The notes under the pieces are model-generated. The model worked only from the letters and a program-made list of their open reading frames with translations, searched no databases and was not told the origin of the DNA. Shown here one piece after another: positions 1 to 14,844 of a stretch of 64,000 nt of DNA. The position numbers and the translations under genes were made by a program. The stretch is taken from the NCBI GenBank assembly GCA_964007475.1, contig OZ023273.1, forward strand, positions 20,137,557-20,201,556. The letters run 5' to 3'. Positions within the stretch are counted from its first letter, which is position 1. Every line of letters begins with the position of its first letter. The DNA is from Hybos culiciformis (taxonomy: Eukaryota; Arthropoda; Insecta; Diptera; Hybotidae).

Positions 1-3000
1 CGATACCTTAATATTTCTTCAGGAACTCATATAAAAGACATACATAATATTTTTATGATTTTTAAAGTTGTAAAATGTTGTGGCTACTCATTGGAAATTA
101 TGTGTTTTTTATGGGGAATATAAATTAATTAATAAATGTGTCAAAAAATTAGTTTCTGGTTGACTTTTTAACCAAATTTTTGACGAAAGATATATCATAA
201 AACTAAGTATTATTGCATAATAATTAAATTTGAAACGTACAAAAAACAATAAAAATTTTATATGTGGGAAAAGTATTTTAGGGAAAAATAATAGATTCGT
301 ATTATAATTGATTCTTATTCAATTTTCAATTTTTAATAATATGGAATTATTAGGAGTATGTTCTTATTTAAATAATATAACATAATATACTTATAATGCT
401 GAACTAAATGTTAAGGGTTTTTGTTTACTAAGTATATGTAAAAAAGAAAATATGAAAATTCATCTGAAGACTTTGTAAATATCTAATGTTTCGTTTAAAA
501 TTTACGCAGACTTATACTACGTACTTTTCTTTCTAAGAAGTTGATGGGATGATTTTAAAGATTTTAACGTGACTTTCAGCCCAAACATCAACTCAAACTT
601 CTCACATGACATAAACGTCGACAAAAAAAAATGGTTTATCAGCCTATTTGTCATCGCACGGACCAAACTAATGTATCTTATAGGTACTAGAATATTAAAA
701 TAATATTCATTGTTTATATATATTAATGTGTACAGATTTGTACTTGATCGGTAGTGTCGATACACTTATTTAAACCGACAATTTATTTACTATATATAAT
801 TATATTTTATTCAGGTCATATTTTCGACTCCAGTGCCTATCTATCCGGATATTTAATTTTATATATAAGCTTCAAAAAGATAAAATGTAAAAAAAAATTA
901 TAGATTAGTCAGTAAAAGGAACGATTGCTCATTTGTATATTAAATATTCTGGATATACATATATATTATCATTAATTTAAACTATTTATTTTAACTATCA
1001 TGGTTTTCATGAACTTAATTTAATATTCAAATTTATTTTTCATTACTTTAGGCTGCAGGTTGATGTTCCTGATTAATTTAACATAAAATAGAAATTTTTT
1101 TTTCGCTCAAAATTATTAAAATTACTTTGTATGTAAAATATAAAAATGTATATATCAATTAAAGATTCTTATCTAACTATAAATAACGTACAATTAGAAA
1201 AATAATTTTCATTGATTTAGTGAAAGTTATATATGTAAAAAATTTTATACAAACATATACATGAAAAGAAGTCGTGTAAAAATAAAATACATATTTGTAT
1301 CATGTTTCATTAGACTTCAATTTATATTAAAAGCACTTTTGTTTTTTTTTTATATTTTTTTCTTGATATTCACATGACGGCAGCATAAACTCACTCTAAA
1401 TGTGTCAAAGTAAATGCATATACTTTTTGTGTAATTTTCCCTAAATACAAAAATTAAAATTAACAAAAAAAAAAAAAATGGCCATAAATCAAAGTCATCA
1501 ACCCCTAAAATGAAAATCAAGCCACGCCTGTCAACTGTGTTCTTAACGCTCTATGCATTTTCAATATCTTTTAATTCATCAACTACATAGTTTTTGATGA
1601 AGAAGAATTCCATAACTATGATTTTTTTTTTGTGTATTTTTTTTTTTGGTATTTTTTTTTTTTTGTGAATGCTCTTTGCACTTAATGTATTTGATGTTAT
1701 TATTTGTGCAGGGGAAAAAAATCGAAAAAAAAAAAAAAAATTAAACAAAATCCATGATGGTAAGGTACGTCAAGGAAATTTTAATCCATTAAAAATAATA
1801 CGGGAGAAAGAACAGAAAAAAAAATCAAAGAAAAATGATATTGAAAAAATAAAAATGTTTTTCATTGCAGATGGTGCACTTTTCTAATATCAATAATAAC
1901 AAACAAAAAAAAAAATGTGAAAATAAAAAAATTACAATAAACTATTTCATCTAAATGAACTGAAAAAATAATATATACTTAAAATATAACGACGATAAAT
2001 TTATATGTAGATATTATATACTTTCTATGTTTATTTATTGAATTTTATGAAGAAAAAAAAAGAGATTAATTTCAATATTAGAGCAAAGTGAAATGTCCAT
2101 TCATTTATTTTGTTTTATCTAAAAATATGATTAAATAAGTTCTAACATATAGATATCTTAATCCCATATTATAGTCTTTAAGTTAAGAATGTAAATTATT
2201 TTTTGTTTGCACAGAACGTTGCACAGAACTTTGTTTGCAGAACATTATTTATCCAGTTTCCTTAACATCCCGGCATCATATAAATAGGTTTCTAGGTGAC
2301 TTAATTTTCTTTTAAATTTATGTTTGAAAACATACTGTTTGAAAATGTATTCATACTAACTCCTTTAGGTTGTTGTTTGTTTATTAACTTTTTTACTCTC
2401 ATCTTTAATCATGATGAATTATTTTTATAAGTTCATTGATCTTTAATCGATTTCAGTAACTATGTTTTTCAATTTTATTCTTCATATTATATTATTCAAT
2501 AAACAAGTCACTAACACCGTAGAAACATGCTGATTTCGTAATAATAACTTTGATATTTTAATCATAAATTCAAATATAAAATTTGATATTAAACAAACAA
2601 AAATTTATTTCATTAGTATTTATATAAGTGTTGTGAATTTTTTTATGCTTATGTTAACTAGTCATCTAAAACTAGAAATCAAAAAAAAAAATTTATATAT
2701 ATCAAAATGTCTAATCGTATAACAACATAAAAATGCAATTATAAAATAATTGTTATTATTACATTTCCTAATAAAGTAACTATAGCAATTCTCATGTACA
2801 TACTTCATAAAAAAAAGAAAAAAAAAAGTAAAATCTTTAACATCTTCATTTTCTTTAAATACTTGTTCATGAGAAATCATTGATCTTAATCAGTTGAAAA
2901 TATAGAAAAAAAAAAACAAAAAAACTTGTTATTCGTTTTTCTCTCTCCTTAATACAATTAAATTCCGAACAAAATTATTGACGTTTAAAATGCAATTAAT

Positions 3001-6000
3001 ATTATTTCAAAATATAAATATATAGGAATATTTTATAAAATATACAAAACTTTTGTAAAAAAAAAAAAAAATAAACATAAAATTCTTAAAATTTTTATTA
3101 AATGAATCTTTGTGATGATTATTGAATTTTAATTCTTAGTGTAAAGGATTTAAATTTTCCTATAATAGTTTGGGAAATCGGCGATCTACATAGGCACGAA
3201 AAAACAAGCGCCATGTAGTGATATAGTGGCACAATATTATCTATTATAAGGCTTTTCGATTTTATAGTATAATGAATAGAAATGATTAAAATTAATTGTA
3301 ATTCAAAATTAGCACCTAAAGATTTTCCTACCAATATTGACGAATGAATCAAACTTTTTACTGATTAACACTTATGTTTTTTATATGTAAGTTGCAAGCC
3401 CTTTTTATTTTTTTTTTTAGCTCTTTATAACAAAATATGTTAGTTCGTAGGATAAACATTTTTAGTAACAATTTCTCATTAATTTTTTTTTGTTTTTGAA
3501 AAATTGACGCAACAATCACAATTATTGTCTAGGCAAATAGAATTAAAATGTATGTAGTACTATGATTTTTAAATATATTTTTTAGATGATTTTGTGAATT
3601 TTTTTAATTTTTTTTAACCTTTTGGTCATTATTATTTAAGTGATTAAAATCTTTATGGATTTATTATTAAATAAAATTACAATTTTTTTTATTTCTTTCT
3701 TCAAAAAGCAGATGTTTGCAATAAAATGCATTTTTCATATTAAAGGTGCAACATAAGTTAAAAGAAGGAGTTTCCCAAAAAAAAAAAAAAGTTTAAACTT
3801 TTTATTGCAAGCAAATCAAGAAAAACAATCTTCAAGATGTTGCGTCATTCTATTGAAAAATTGTTATTCAACTTGTTTATCATCTACAAGTGTGTAATAT
3901 TTTTTTCATATACTTTTTTTTTATTTTTTTTTTTATATATTTTTCTTGAAGATTTTGCAGTTTTACGAAGCTTAAGGCTAAATGGATTAAGTTATGAATC
4001 GTGAGAATTTACCAACAAATGGAGCACGTAGAACGTTACAAAAAAAATGTATTGTTCATCATCATGTTGTTTACAAGATAAAATTATAAAATAACTTTTT
4101 AATATTTTTTTACACAACAAAAAAAAACATATTTTTTTTTATTATTATTATTATATCAACTTTTTGCTATATTGCTGTCGTAGTTATTGTTATAAGTGTT
4201 CTTCTCTATGCGGTGCAAATGAAATAAGCTAAAAGTGTTATTTATCTATAGAGAAAATATAATTCTGGTAAAAGCTCAAGTTAACAGGTGGATTAAGAAA
4301 AAAAATTTAAATATTAATCCTAATCACTTGAAGGATTTAAAGTTATGTAATATATGATAAAAATTATTATGTTCTTATAAGCATAAAATGTATTTTTTCT
4401 TTTTGCAGATATGCATATTATATATGTCCATAATTTTTGGAAAATAATTTTTCCTTCAGATGTGAAAAAACATCGTGAATATATGAATCAATGGTAAAGG
4501 TTAAAAAAAAAAAGTAAGTAAGAATTGGAAAAATTTTAAGTAAGGACACGCAATTCCTTACAATTCACTCGTATAATAATTATAAGTGCACATAAATGAA
4601 GTCATATTTCGAACTTTTTTTTTCAACAATGACTGACTCAATTCAAAAATTTAAAAATAACTGCTTTCGAACAGACATCTAAAGACATTCTTTTTAACTT
4701 AAAATTTTTCTTTTGCTTTCATATTCTGCACGACCATTCTAAACTAAAATTAACTTCAATAGTTTTAAAATTTTGCTCTCTGAATATTTAAGTACCTAAG
4801 TCCATATATTTATTTAATATATTTATTTATATATATTTAAATCTTAGCTGTTATTGAAAGAACTTTTCTAATATAGTTTACTGAATTGTATATCTAATAT
4901 TTGTTCTCAAACTTACAAGTTAAATCTATAAATAAATATGACTTAATGCGTAGTAGATAATTTAAATTTGCTTTTTTTTGTTTGATTAATAATTTTGATA
5001 TTCTTGACTACAAGCATTCTTCAAATTATTGAAACTAATCATTGTTTTCTTAAATAAAAAAAAAATGCTGATTTAATATTGAGAGTAAATATTTTCACAG
5101 CTTATAGACTGTTCTATATATACACATCTGTAAAAATCATAAAGTTTTGAGTTTTTATTTCAAATATTCTATATATATAGTATATGTCTATATAAAGAAT
5201 ATTATTTTTATACATTTATGATAAATTTATTTTCTAAAATTGGGGAAAATTTTAAAATTTACATATATTAATGAATAATGTATGCTTCCATAAACCTTTC
5301 GTAAAGAATCCTGTGGGATTACTGAAAAAAAAAGAAGAAAATCTTTGAAGTCAGAATTTTCAATGGTGTTAAACATTTAAAGTTATTTAGAAAAAAAAAA
5401 TAGAAATTTCCTTTTCAACTTCATAATATCTATAGATTATACTGTTATAGGTGTTTCACAAATCAATGAAGCTTCGAAAAAAAAACTTTCTTACATTTAA
5501 GTAAGCTTCACTTCGAATGAGTCCCATTTTACAAATCATGTATTTCAAGATTGTCACAAGTCACAATGTACGTTCATAAAATCTTTATATGTGCAAAAGA
5601 AACATGAATCTATAAAAATATTATGCATATACGTTATTTATAATATTTAAATATTATACATTATTAAAATTTTATAGTATAGCAAATTAATTTAATTACA
5701 ATTATTGTAGTACACAGAATATGCTTAGAATTACGATTAATTCAAACAATGTGTGAACATTTTAGCACAACATGAAAATATTCTTTTTTTTTAATTTTTA
5801 TTCAATGTACATACAAGCAAATGAGCAAATGAATTTCAAAATTGAAAGAAAATAATTACTAGAGTTGCATTAAAAAAAAGTGTGAAATTAATATTATAAA
5901 CTGCATTTCAAATCATTTTGTTTATTTATGAATATTTAATTTAATTATTAAATATCACGCTCATTATAACTATAAACATTCTTTTTTTTTTTTGTAAATT

Positions 6001-6280
6001 GTTATCGAAATTAAAAAAAAACAAAATACTTCTTTGTAAAACTATTAGCACTGCTGATATAAACATATGATAGTTAGAGCTGCTGAACAATAATTTAACA
6101 CTTTTATATATATGAATATAAATAAGAATTATAATAAACATATTAGTTCGTCCTTGAAAATGATGTTTGTAATTTAAACTATCTTAAACTATGTATCTTC
6201 GTTCGTAAAATTAATTATCTGTCGAAATCATGAATATATCATAGCACAATGGAAGCTCAAAATTGTTTTTTTTATTTTAT
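1..6280. other. A/T-rich non-coding stretch
   Basis: No coding region, RNA gene or bounded mobile element can be supported here. The stretch is A/T homopolymer tracts and short TA-rich runs; its short ORFs are low-complexity Phe/Lys/Ile/Asn strings expected by chance at this composition. The only local structure noticed is a 12-bp direct repeat (TTGCACAGAACG/T) present twice and then degenerately a third time at 2207-2243. Confidence 0.6.
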
Positions 6281-6320
6281 GCGACGTTTCGTTTACATAC
6301 CTTCATCAGGACTAAACAAG
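6281..6320 (-). mobile_element. Hammerhead-like motif, possible Penelope-like element remnant
   Basis: Read on the minus strand, this stretch has CTGATGA (plus 6303-6309) followed 13 bases later by GAAACGTCGC (GAAAC at plus 6286-6290), with GTC directly before CTGATGA. CTGATGA and GAAA are the two invariant core boxes of the hammerhead ribozyme. Versions of the form CTGATGAAGG...CGAAACGTCG are common at the ends of Penelope-like retroelements and in insect retroelement debris. A GTTTA just upstream can pair with TAAAC just before GAAAC, but a normal stem II is not evident, so this is more likely a decayed fragment than an active ribozyme. No reverse transcriptase or GIY-YIG reading frame is visible nearby. 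Confidence 0.35.
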
Positions 6321-9300
6321 GGTATCTTCAATGTGTCTTATATATAAGATTTTTTTATCTTATAGCTACTATTCGATAACTTGAGATTTCTTAACCAGTT
6401 TAGGTCTGGTGAAAATAAAAAGAGTTTTATTAGCCTTTATGCTATATATATATATAGAATAGCGTAAATTTATGTTGTAAGAAATTAAAATGCTTTTACA
6501 CAAAAATCATAAATGTATTTTTATTATTACACCAAATTTAATTAATATTACTAATATAGTTTTAAGCTAATATCTGAAATGACTCCAGGTAGAAAAAAAT
6601 ATTAAATCTTAAAAATATTTCAACTTTTTCTTACATTCCTAGTTTAAAAAAAATCATTTTTTGCGATGTTCACTGAAAACACATACCTTATTCTACAGGA
6701 AAGCAAATTAAATAAATTCTCCAGCCTGAAAGTAAAGAAAAAAAAATAGAGTGAAATGAATCTTATTTTGTCCTTAAATTATTGTGTAACAATAATGTAT
6801 ATTGTAAAGTATAACTTACCTAAATATAATTAGGTAAGTTACTTGAAAAACCTGTTCAAAAATATCCAAAAAATATATTACACTCAAGCACGGCGCGGAT
6901 TTCTGAGAAAACAAAATAACAATAAGCCTTTTTATATATATAAATAAATATATATAATTCCAAAAAGGGATATTATTTTGAAGAGATATGTAACAATACG
7001 CAAAAATTCATTTATATGTATTAAGTGATGGGATTGAAATAAATAAATAAATAAAAAAAATTTTCACCTAGATCTTCAAAGTTCTTGATTACAAAAAATG
7101 TACAAGAGGCTCAGCGCAGCTTCAACAAAATCGATATAGAGATTGAACATTGGACTTATAATTTCCATTCGTTAAAATTGTTCTCAACTTTAATTTACAA
7201 TTTAGTCGATAGTCAGGGGAAATTTCAAACTATTTTAAAAATAAATTTCTGTTTAATAATTCTTCGCATTCATTCATAAGATTAATGTTCTAAATTGAGG
7301 TTTTCCTTATTCATTTATTTTTTTTTTCTTTTATAATAAAATTAATAGAATGAGGCCCATTATATACAACACAGATACCTACATATACATTTTTTTTTAA
7401 GTAAATAAAAAGATTTAATTTCTAAATATTTACTTATAATTTATTTACTTATTTAAATATTCACTTATATGAAAATTTATACCTACTTATTGTGTACAAT
7501 GTTTGATTTTTTATTTTATTTTTTTGTTCCATGGATCATGCAAAATATCATGTCTGATAGTAATTTTAATAAATGTTTTATTTATAAACAATTCAAATTG
7601 AGGGTGGGTGATAAGGCGCCAATAACAAAATGAAATTTTATTAAAAGTTCACGCGCAAATAATTTCTTATACTTTTGTTTTATTTTCAACATATAAAGTT
7701 AAATATATATAATACACATAAAATTACATACATATGTATACAGATATGTACAAACATATTTTTTTTAAATCAATCTTTTGCAAAAATATTATATACTTAT
7801 GTTTTTCGCAATAGTTTGTGGGAAAAAATTAGAAATCAAATGAAAAATATCTTACAATTTATTTTTTTTCACATAGAATGAAAATGAAAATTAAAATAAA
7901 ATAATAATATTTATCAAGATTTTTATAGTACGGAAATTATAAACTATAGCTTTGCATATTGAAGTTGATTGAAGAAGTTTTACCTCTTTATGAATAAAAA
8001 AATTTTTTTTTTACAAAAAGTTAGCTACGAACCCAGAAATAATTAAAGTTATATTTCAAACATTTAATTTTAGACTTAATTTAGACAATTTATTAGCATT
8101 TCAATTGGAATTTTCTTGAAACAAAACACAGAGAAAAATATTTAATTCTCATTATGCATATATAGATATCGCTACAATAACTTTAAGAAACTTTTTTGTC
8201 CATAAGACAGTTGATAAGCTATTACAAAAATTAATAAAAAAATTGCTGTTTCAATACGTCGTTTTTATGAAATCTCAACATATTATAATATAACAATGTA
8301 ATGTACATACAGTAGATTTATATAAGTTATATTATATGTATATTAATATTATATAATAATAACAATAATAAAATAATATCTGTATATATGAAAATAATTT
8401 ATATAAAGAAAGAAATTTATCCAGGATCAATAATTTTCCATACTTTTTTTTTTTTTTTAATATTATTATTTTTTTTTTTTTGTATAGTAAGTTGCCTTTA
8501 AAAAGCGTATAATCGTTCTTCAATACTTGCGCACAAAAAAATCCATAAAAGAAAAAAAATTAAATTCTACAGAAATTCATCATATTATTACTAGCAAGCA
8601 AATAAATCATGAAAAATATTAATAATCTTTGAATGTTTGTTTGCAAGTCAGTTCTATGTATATATAGAGACAGATTATCCTTTATGTAAAAATAAAATTA
8701 CAGTTCATATATATTTAGTATTTAACGTCACAGCATACTTGCTTAAAATTTACCGTTAAAGGTGTACTTACTATACTATGATTAATTTTTCTTTTTATAC
8801 AATTATTTCTTTGTAACTTTTAAATTCATTAGAACTAAAAAAACCCATTCAGTGTAAGCATCCCTCCAAAGAAGGATCTTATAATAGTATGGTATGTAAA
8901 GAATCTAAATTTAAAGTATTTCATTGAAAACTTTCATCAAATTAAGCAAGTAAAATGGAATTTGAATAACAATTTTATAGGGTTAATTTTTTGTTAATGG
9001 TAAGTGACGGTTGATTTTCCAAAAATAAACGTAATATTTAAAATAAATAGGTTTTCTGTATTAGTCAATTTTAATCAATCTTAATTTTCCATATTAAACA
9101 CAATATATATATTGAAATTGATTCCTAGTATCTACAATATGAGAAAAATAATATCTTATAGGTATTATTAATTTATGAAATCTTAAAGACAAAAAATTTG
9201 ACCACCAAAAGTATCTGAAAAATATTCCTGGATGTCATACTGTTCGTAGATGTTGGATGTTGTCCCTGGTTTAAAAATAAAGTATTATGAAAATATGCAT

Positions 9301-10180
9301 TCTTCCTGTTATTCTAACTTGCAATATATTATTATTTTTGAATCATATTTTTGTTAATTTTAAAAAGGTTCGCAAGAACATAGAAATGTCGCCACTATGT
9401 CTAGCTAATACTAAAATAGCGAATTTTCAATTTCAAATCTTCCAAATTCAGCTTAAACGAATCTATATTCTAAAACCCCAGTGCCGTAACAGCATCACCC
9501 AAAAAGTTATTGAAATAAATTGAGTTTTAAATTTCCATTCGAGCTGACAAAAAAAATTTAGTTTTACAAAAAAAAATTTTAACTTACCATTCTAAAAATT
9601 CCGTACGAGCAAAGAAATATTTTAAATTTTTTTATTTTAAATGAAATAAAATTAAAGCTTTTTAAATGCACTTTAAAATTAATGTAAATAAACATAGATT
9701 TAAATATAAAGTAAATTGCTTTAATGCAGAAAATTATTATTTTTATTTTATTTTTTTTTATACAAATATTTCTTAATTAAAAAATCACTATATTTTATTT
9801 TATTTTTCTTTCAAAATATGATAAATATAAATAAAAAATTGTGCTATAAATTTAATAAATTTAAAACTAAAGTTAAAATAGCATGATGGTTGTTGATTTT
9901 TAATAACATTATTTTAAAAGGAATATAAAATATAAATAAAAGTCCTTATTTTGAATTATTTAATTCTATTTTATATACTTATTTTATTTAAAATTTATTT
10001 ACGAAAAAAATTTTTTTTATTTCTTATTCTTTTATTATTATCTTTTTATATTTTATTATATATCTATTATTACTTATATAGTAAATCCTTATAATTATTT
10101 TCTTATATATATATATATATTTATTTATATATTTTCTTTGCGTATAAAATTATATATTTATTTTTCTTTTTTACGTTTAG
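6321..10180. other. A/T-rich non-coding stretch
   Basis: Nothing supportable as a gene. One short perfect hairpin lies at 6813-6840 (listed separately). A small G+C patch at 6888-6897 has no further context. ORFs of up to about 78 codons are A/T-composition artefacts with no recognisable motif. Confidence 0.55.
6813..6840. repeat. Perfect 11-bp inverted repeat
   Basis: AACTTACCTAA and its exact complement TTAGGTAAGTT are separated by a 6-base spacer. Both strands therefore carry GTAAGTT, a consensus-like 5' splice donor, but no adjoining exon is visible. It may be an isolated hairpin or the remnant of a small foldback element. Confidence 0.5.
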
Positions 10181-10283
10181 TCTTAATTCGAATTTTTCGA
10201 CGTCTTTTGGTGATATGAAAAAATTTCTCAATCGCCTTGCTCATCTTTTTCGACGTCGAATTAACGACGGCATATTAATTTAA
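10181..10283 (+). CDS. Candidate 3'-terminal coding exon, product unknown
   Basis: A pyrimidine-rich tract (10158-10176) runs into TTTAG, a good insect 3' splice acceptor ending at 10180. After it one frame, starting at 10182 with one base carried over from a previous exon, stays open for 33 codons to TAA at 10281-10283. The second half reads MKKFLNRLAHLFRRR followed by INDGILI. The island is about one-third G+C while the flanks are almost pure A/T, and third positions are unusually often C or G, which suggests constraint. No upstream exon is identified and no family is recognised. The minus strand is also open here (a basic peptide starting MSKAIEKFF and ending in Lys/Arg), but it lacks an acceptor and has a stop just upstream, so the plus reading is preferred. 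A non-coding conserved element is the main alternative. Confidence 0.3.
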
Positions 10284-13200
10284 TTAAATAAATATATAAT
10301 TAATTTAAAAATATACAGAAATATTAATTATAGTTTTTTTTTTTGTTTTCTGAAATTATTTTTTTTAATTTAATTTATTATCATTTTTTTTTTAAATTAA
10401 AATTTTTTTGTTCTATATTTAAAATTTATATTCATTTTTTATTTGTTTATGTTTTTTATTTAAATTTAATTTTAATTTTTTGTTATTTTTATTTTGTTAT
10501 TTTTATTTCTTGATGATCAATTCTATCAATAATTTTTTTTTATAAAAATAACAATTTCAGCACACCGTCGGTAATGTTATGTTTTTTATACTTAAAAAAA
10601 AAATAAAAATTATTTTAAAAATATTTGAAACTGAAATATACAAATTTAAATCGAAAAAAAAATTGAAAAATTTCTCCTGAAAAACAAAAAAAAAAAAACA
10701 CTAAATAATTTTCTTCTTTTTTTTTTTTTTTTGTTTATTTTGCGTGGTTTGTTTTTCTTCTTCTCGATTGATTTATTATTTATTTACATTTTTTTTTTTC
10801 TTAAGAAGTTGAAATTTATTCACTTCAATAATTTTTTTTTTTAATTATTTATTTATTTATTTTTTATATTTTTTTGAAAATATTTTTTTTTTAAGGGAAT
10901 AATTTTCTTTTTTTTTTTTTGTATTAGAAATAATTATTATTAAATTGCTAATGATTGTTTATTAATTAAATAATTTGAGTTTCTTTTTTCGATTTTTTTT
11001 TTTTTTTTGAACACGATGATTAAAAGAAGATATTTTATTATTATTATTAATACAATTTTTCAAAATTTTATTTTTAATGAATATATTTCAATTTAAAATA
11101 TATATGTATGTAGCCTGGCATTACAACACAAACGACTACGGAAAGATAAATAATAAAAAATTTGTATGGAAATGATTTTTTCTCATCGTGTTTTCTTTTT
11201 TGTTTTTTTTTTGTTTTTTAGGAAAAACTATAAGATGAAAAAAGAAAATTTCTTCTCAACAGATGAAAAGTGCGATGATGAATTTTCCCCTTAATTTTTT
11301 GTTGTACATTGAGAAAATTTTATATGGAAATTATACACTTTACTACTATTTATCTGTTTTCCCATTTTTTATATTTTTTATTTTTATTTTATTTTCATTT
11401 ATTTTTTTTTATTTTTTGAGAAGTTGTAGGATGCGTGAGTATTTAAAATATTTTTGTTATGAAGAAAAAAAAAAAAAGCAGAAAATTCTAGTTTTAAAAA
11501 TGAAATTTAATATTTTATTAATCTGTTTAAAAAAAAAAAATTCAAGTTTATTTATTTTTTTTTCATAAGGTGAAGAAATCATCCGAAATAAAATTAAAAA
11601 AAAAAAAAAAGAAATAAATAAATAATAAAAAATTTATTTAGAAATTGATTAATTTCTTTTCGAAATAATTAAGAAATATAAACTAATTTTTTATTTTGAA
11701 ATGTTGTTATTTAATTTTTAAATTCTTATAATTTTTTCTTCGATATACGAGTATATATAAAATGTGCAATTTCTCTGTTTTGAAGTTTAACTAATAATAA
11801 TTGAAAACAATTTTTATATTAAAAATAAAAAAATATCACAAGTTTTATGGCGAGCTTAAATTGTTTTCGTTTATAGTTGTGTATATGTCGTTTTATTTTT
11901 ATTTTATTTTTTTCAACTATTTAATAATGATATTAAGTTAATAACTATATATTTAAGCGAGGGTTTTTGAAGACAAGTTTTTCGAGAATAAAAAATGATA
12001 AAGAATTGTATCTATCTTTACTTTTTTTTTAATAATTTATTTCATTAAAAATTAGTGAATAAAATTTTGAAAGCGTTAACATCAAATTAAATCTCGGAAA
12101 TTTCTCTAAAAGAAGTTTTACATTAAAACTATTTTTCCTTACGTATAATACTTAATAAACTATATTTTTATGTTCTCGTCTGAAACTGAATTATTAAATT
12201 ATAATTTATTTTTATTGTTCATATCGCGCTGGTCCGAAATTTCATTTTAAAATTCATGAGTTTATTAGCCTACCTAATATTGGAAAATATAAGAAGTTAT
12301 GTAATAAAATAGAGATTCGACTTATATTTCTTATTATATCTAATAATATAATTTTCTATAATAACTTTCACTAAGAACAAGATAAATTCTCGACCATGTT
12401 TAACAAATAATTCAACAAAATAATTGCATGTTTTTTGATAATAAATATAGATTTAATAAAAATTAAATCAAACATTTTACGCAATTGTAATCAAAACAAA
12501 AGTTTACTATATACTTTCATATTGTTAGGAGTTCTATAAATCAAGAAAAAAAAAAATAAAAAAAAATTAAATCACACATAAATAATAATATTTTTAGTAT
12601 TGAACATAAAAATGTGTTAAGTTTGGATGCTGCGCGAATAAAAAAAAAAAAAAAATTATCTCTATGAAGGAGAGCAAAAATAAGAAACTGAAAATAAACC
12701 AGAATATTGAATAAGTTATTTTTTTTTTGTGTTTTTGGAATTTACTTTATATTAGGTATTTGATATTTTATATAATTTTTTTTTTTTTTGGTTTTTTTTT
12801 TTTAATATATAAAAGACATTAAAAGTGAAATTATATAAATATTATTAAAATATTTTATTTGCGCACGTTTTTAACAAAAAAAAAAAAAAAAAAACAGAAA
12901 TGGATTGGTTTCCAAATAAAAAGTCAAAAAAATTGACCCCGAAAATAATTTGATTGAATTTTTTTTTTTTTCCACATAGTCTGCCAATTATTATTATGTA
13001 GCTTTTTCTCTTCATTTTAATTTAATTTTTTTTTTTTAACTTTTCTTAAACTTAAAAATAATTATAAGTTTCACATATTATTATTATTAATAAAACAATA
13101 AATTATATTCAAGACATTCTACCATAATTATATAGTTTGCAAACAAAGTAAAGAAACCTTTTTTTAAAACAGTAAAAATTAACTTAAATAATGCTAAAAG

Positions 13201-14805
13201 GCAAATATTATATAAAAATAAAAATTAGGGGTTTGTTGAATCGTATTTTCTTGTTTTTATTTTTTAAAAAGGAGTAAAAACTGGAATGTATAATTTAAAA
13301 AATTTCTAATAGTTCCCGTTTGCGAAGCTCTTTTTGTTATAGATTTCTCAACGAAATTAAATCTACAAGTTTTATTACATTTCATACTGCGTTCAATTCA
13401 ACTTAATACTGCTTTGATTTGAATTTAATTTGATTTGCATTTTATGACCACTGACAATATTTAAAACTTAAAAAATTTAAAACAACTTGCCGACATTATT
13501 TAGGTTATTGTAATATTATTTATCGAGACAAAAATTTCTATTATAAATAGTTTCATATATAATTTTTATTTCCATAAAAATTTGCTAAATATATCATTAT
13601 CCAATTATTTTATATTTTCATTATTATTATTAATAAAAAAAAAAATTATTTTTTGTTTGTATTTTTCTTTGATTCATTCTAAAAATTCGGAATACTCTAT
13701 ATTTTATTCCCTCTTTTAAATGATTTATGTGCACAAAAAGAGAATATTATATACATATTGAGGTCCTCGATGTGTAGCAAAGAATTAATATAAGGTAGAG
13801 AGCTTCATATTTATGTATAATAATAATAATATACATATATAATTGTATAAATAAATAGACGCCGATTTATACCTACATGTGTACACAAATATATAACATC
13901 AAGAAAAAAAAAATATGAATGAAAGCATAAAAAGTATATCTGGAAACATTGTTGGCGGTACGTGATAACATGAATAAGTATAATCTTTCAATTTTCATGC
14001 GCATATATAAAATTCAATAAAATTAAAAGTTTTTTATGTCTGAATTTTGACTGTTTTTTGCATTAAAAAATCATTATGGTATTAGTACGATAAAATAAAT
14101 GGGATACCTGTAGATTTTTATTAGAGACAAAAATATGTTATTATTCTTTTTTTCATTTTTTTTTTCATTATTTCATTTAATATTTTATAATATTTATAAC
14201 AGAGGACCAAAATTTTTTTTTTTATATATGAAAATGATGTAAATTTTATTTATTTATTTATTTTTTTTTTCAAATTAATATTAAGTGATATTAATTTATT
14301 TAATATAACAATAATTTTATTAAATTATGTGTTAAAAGCCACTTAAAGAAATGAGCATAATTAATTTTTTTTTGGTAAATTTTAATTCATTCAAAATTAA
14401 TTAAAATGTTAATATGTTTGAAAAAAAAAAATAAGAAATAAAAATTGTGTTTGGATAAAATGATCAGAAAATATTTAAAAGTAGCATAGATTTAAATAAT
14501 AATAAAATTATAAATTTGGCACCGAGATTAATCAAACCACTTATAGGCGATGCGTTTTATAGTCTAGAAACAAAATTATCTTTCTATTTTATTGCCAGTA
14601 CCCAATTAAGGATTTTATGTTATATTGTTAAGAAACCAAAACTAAGTACATACAAAAAAAAAATAAAATTAGGATTTTTCTATCAAATATGGGGAATGAA
14701 ACAGGAATCTTTAGTATTTTTCACGAATGCTTAAATCTTGAACCGCCAAGCTGTTTGAATTCCTTTTTTGAGCTTCCAATGTATTGAATATTAAATTGGA
14801 TAGAT
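10284..14805. other. Very T/A-rich stretch with long homopolymers
   Basis: After the candidate exon the DNA is dominated by poly-T and poly-A tracts (for example 10718-10731 and a run of about 20 A at 12876-12895). AATAAA occurs at 10287 just after the candidate stop codon, but it is too common in this composition to be informative. No gene or bounded element is supported. Confidence 0.55.
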
Positions 14806-14844
14806 AAATTTGATATTTAAATTTGATATTTAAATTTGATATTT
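14806..14844. repeat. 13-bp tandem repeat, three copies
   Basis: The unit AAATTTGATATTT occurs three times head to tail with no mismatch, starting at 14806, 14819 and 14832. It lies between unremarkable A/T-rich flanks and looks like a simple minisatellite. Confidence 0.8.
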
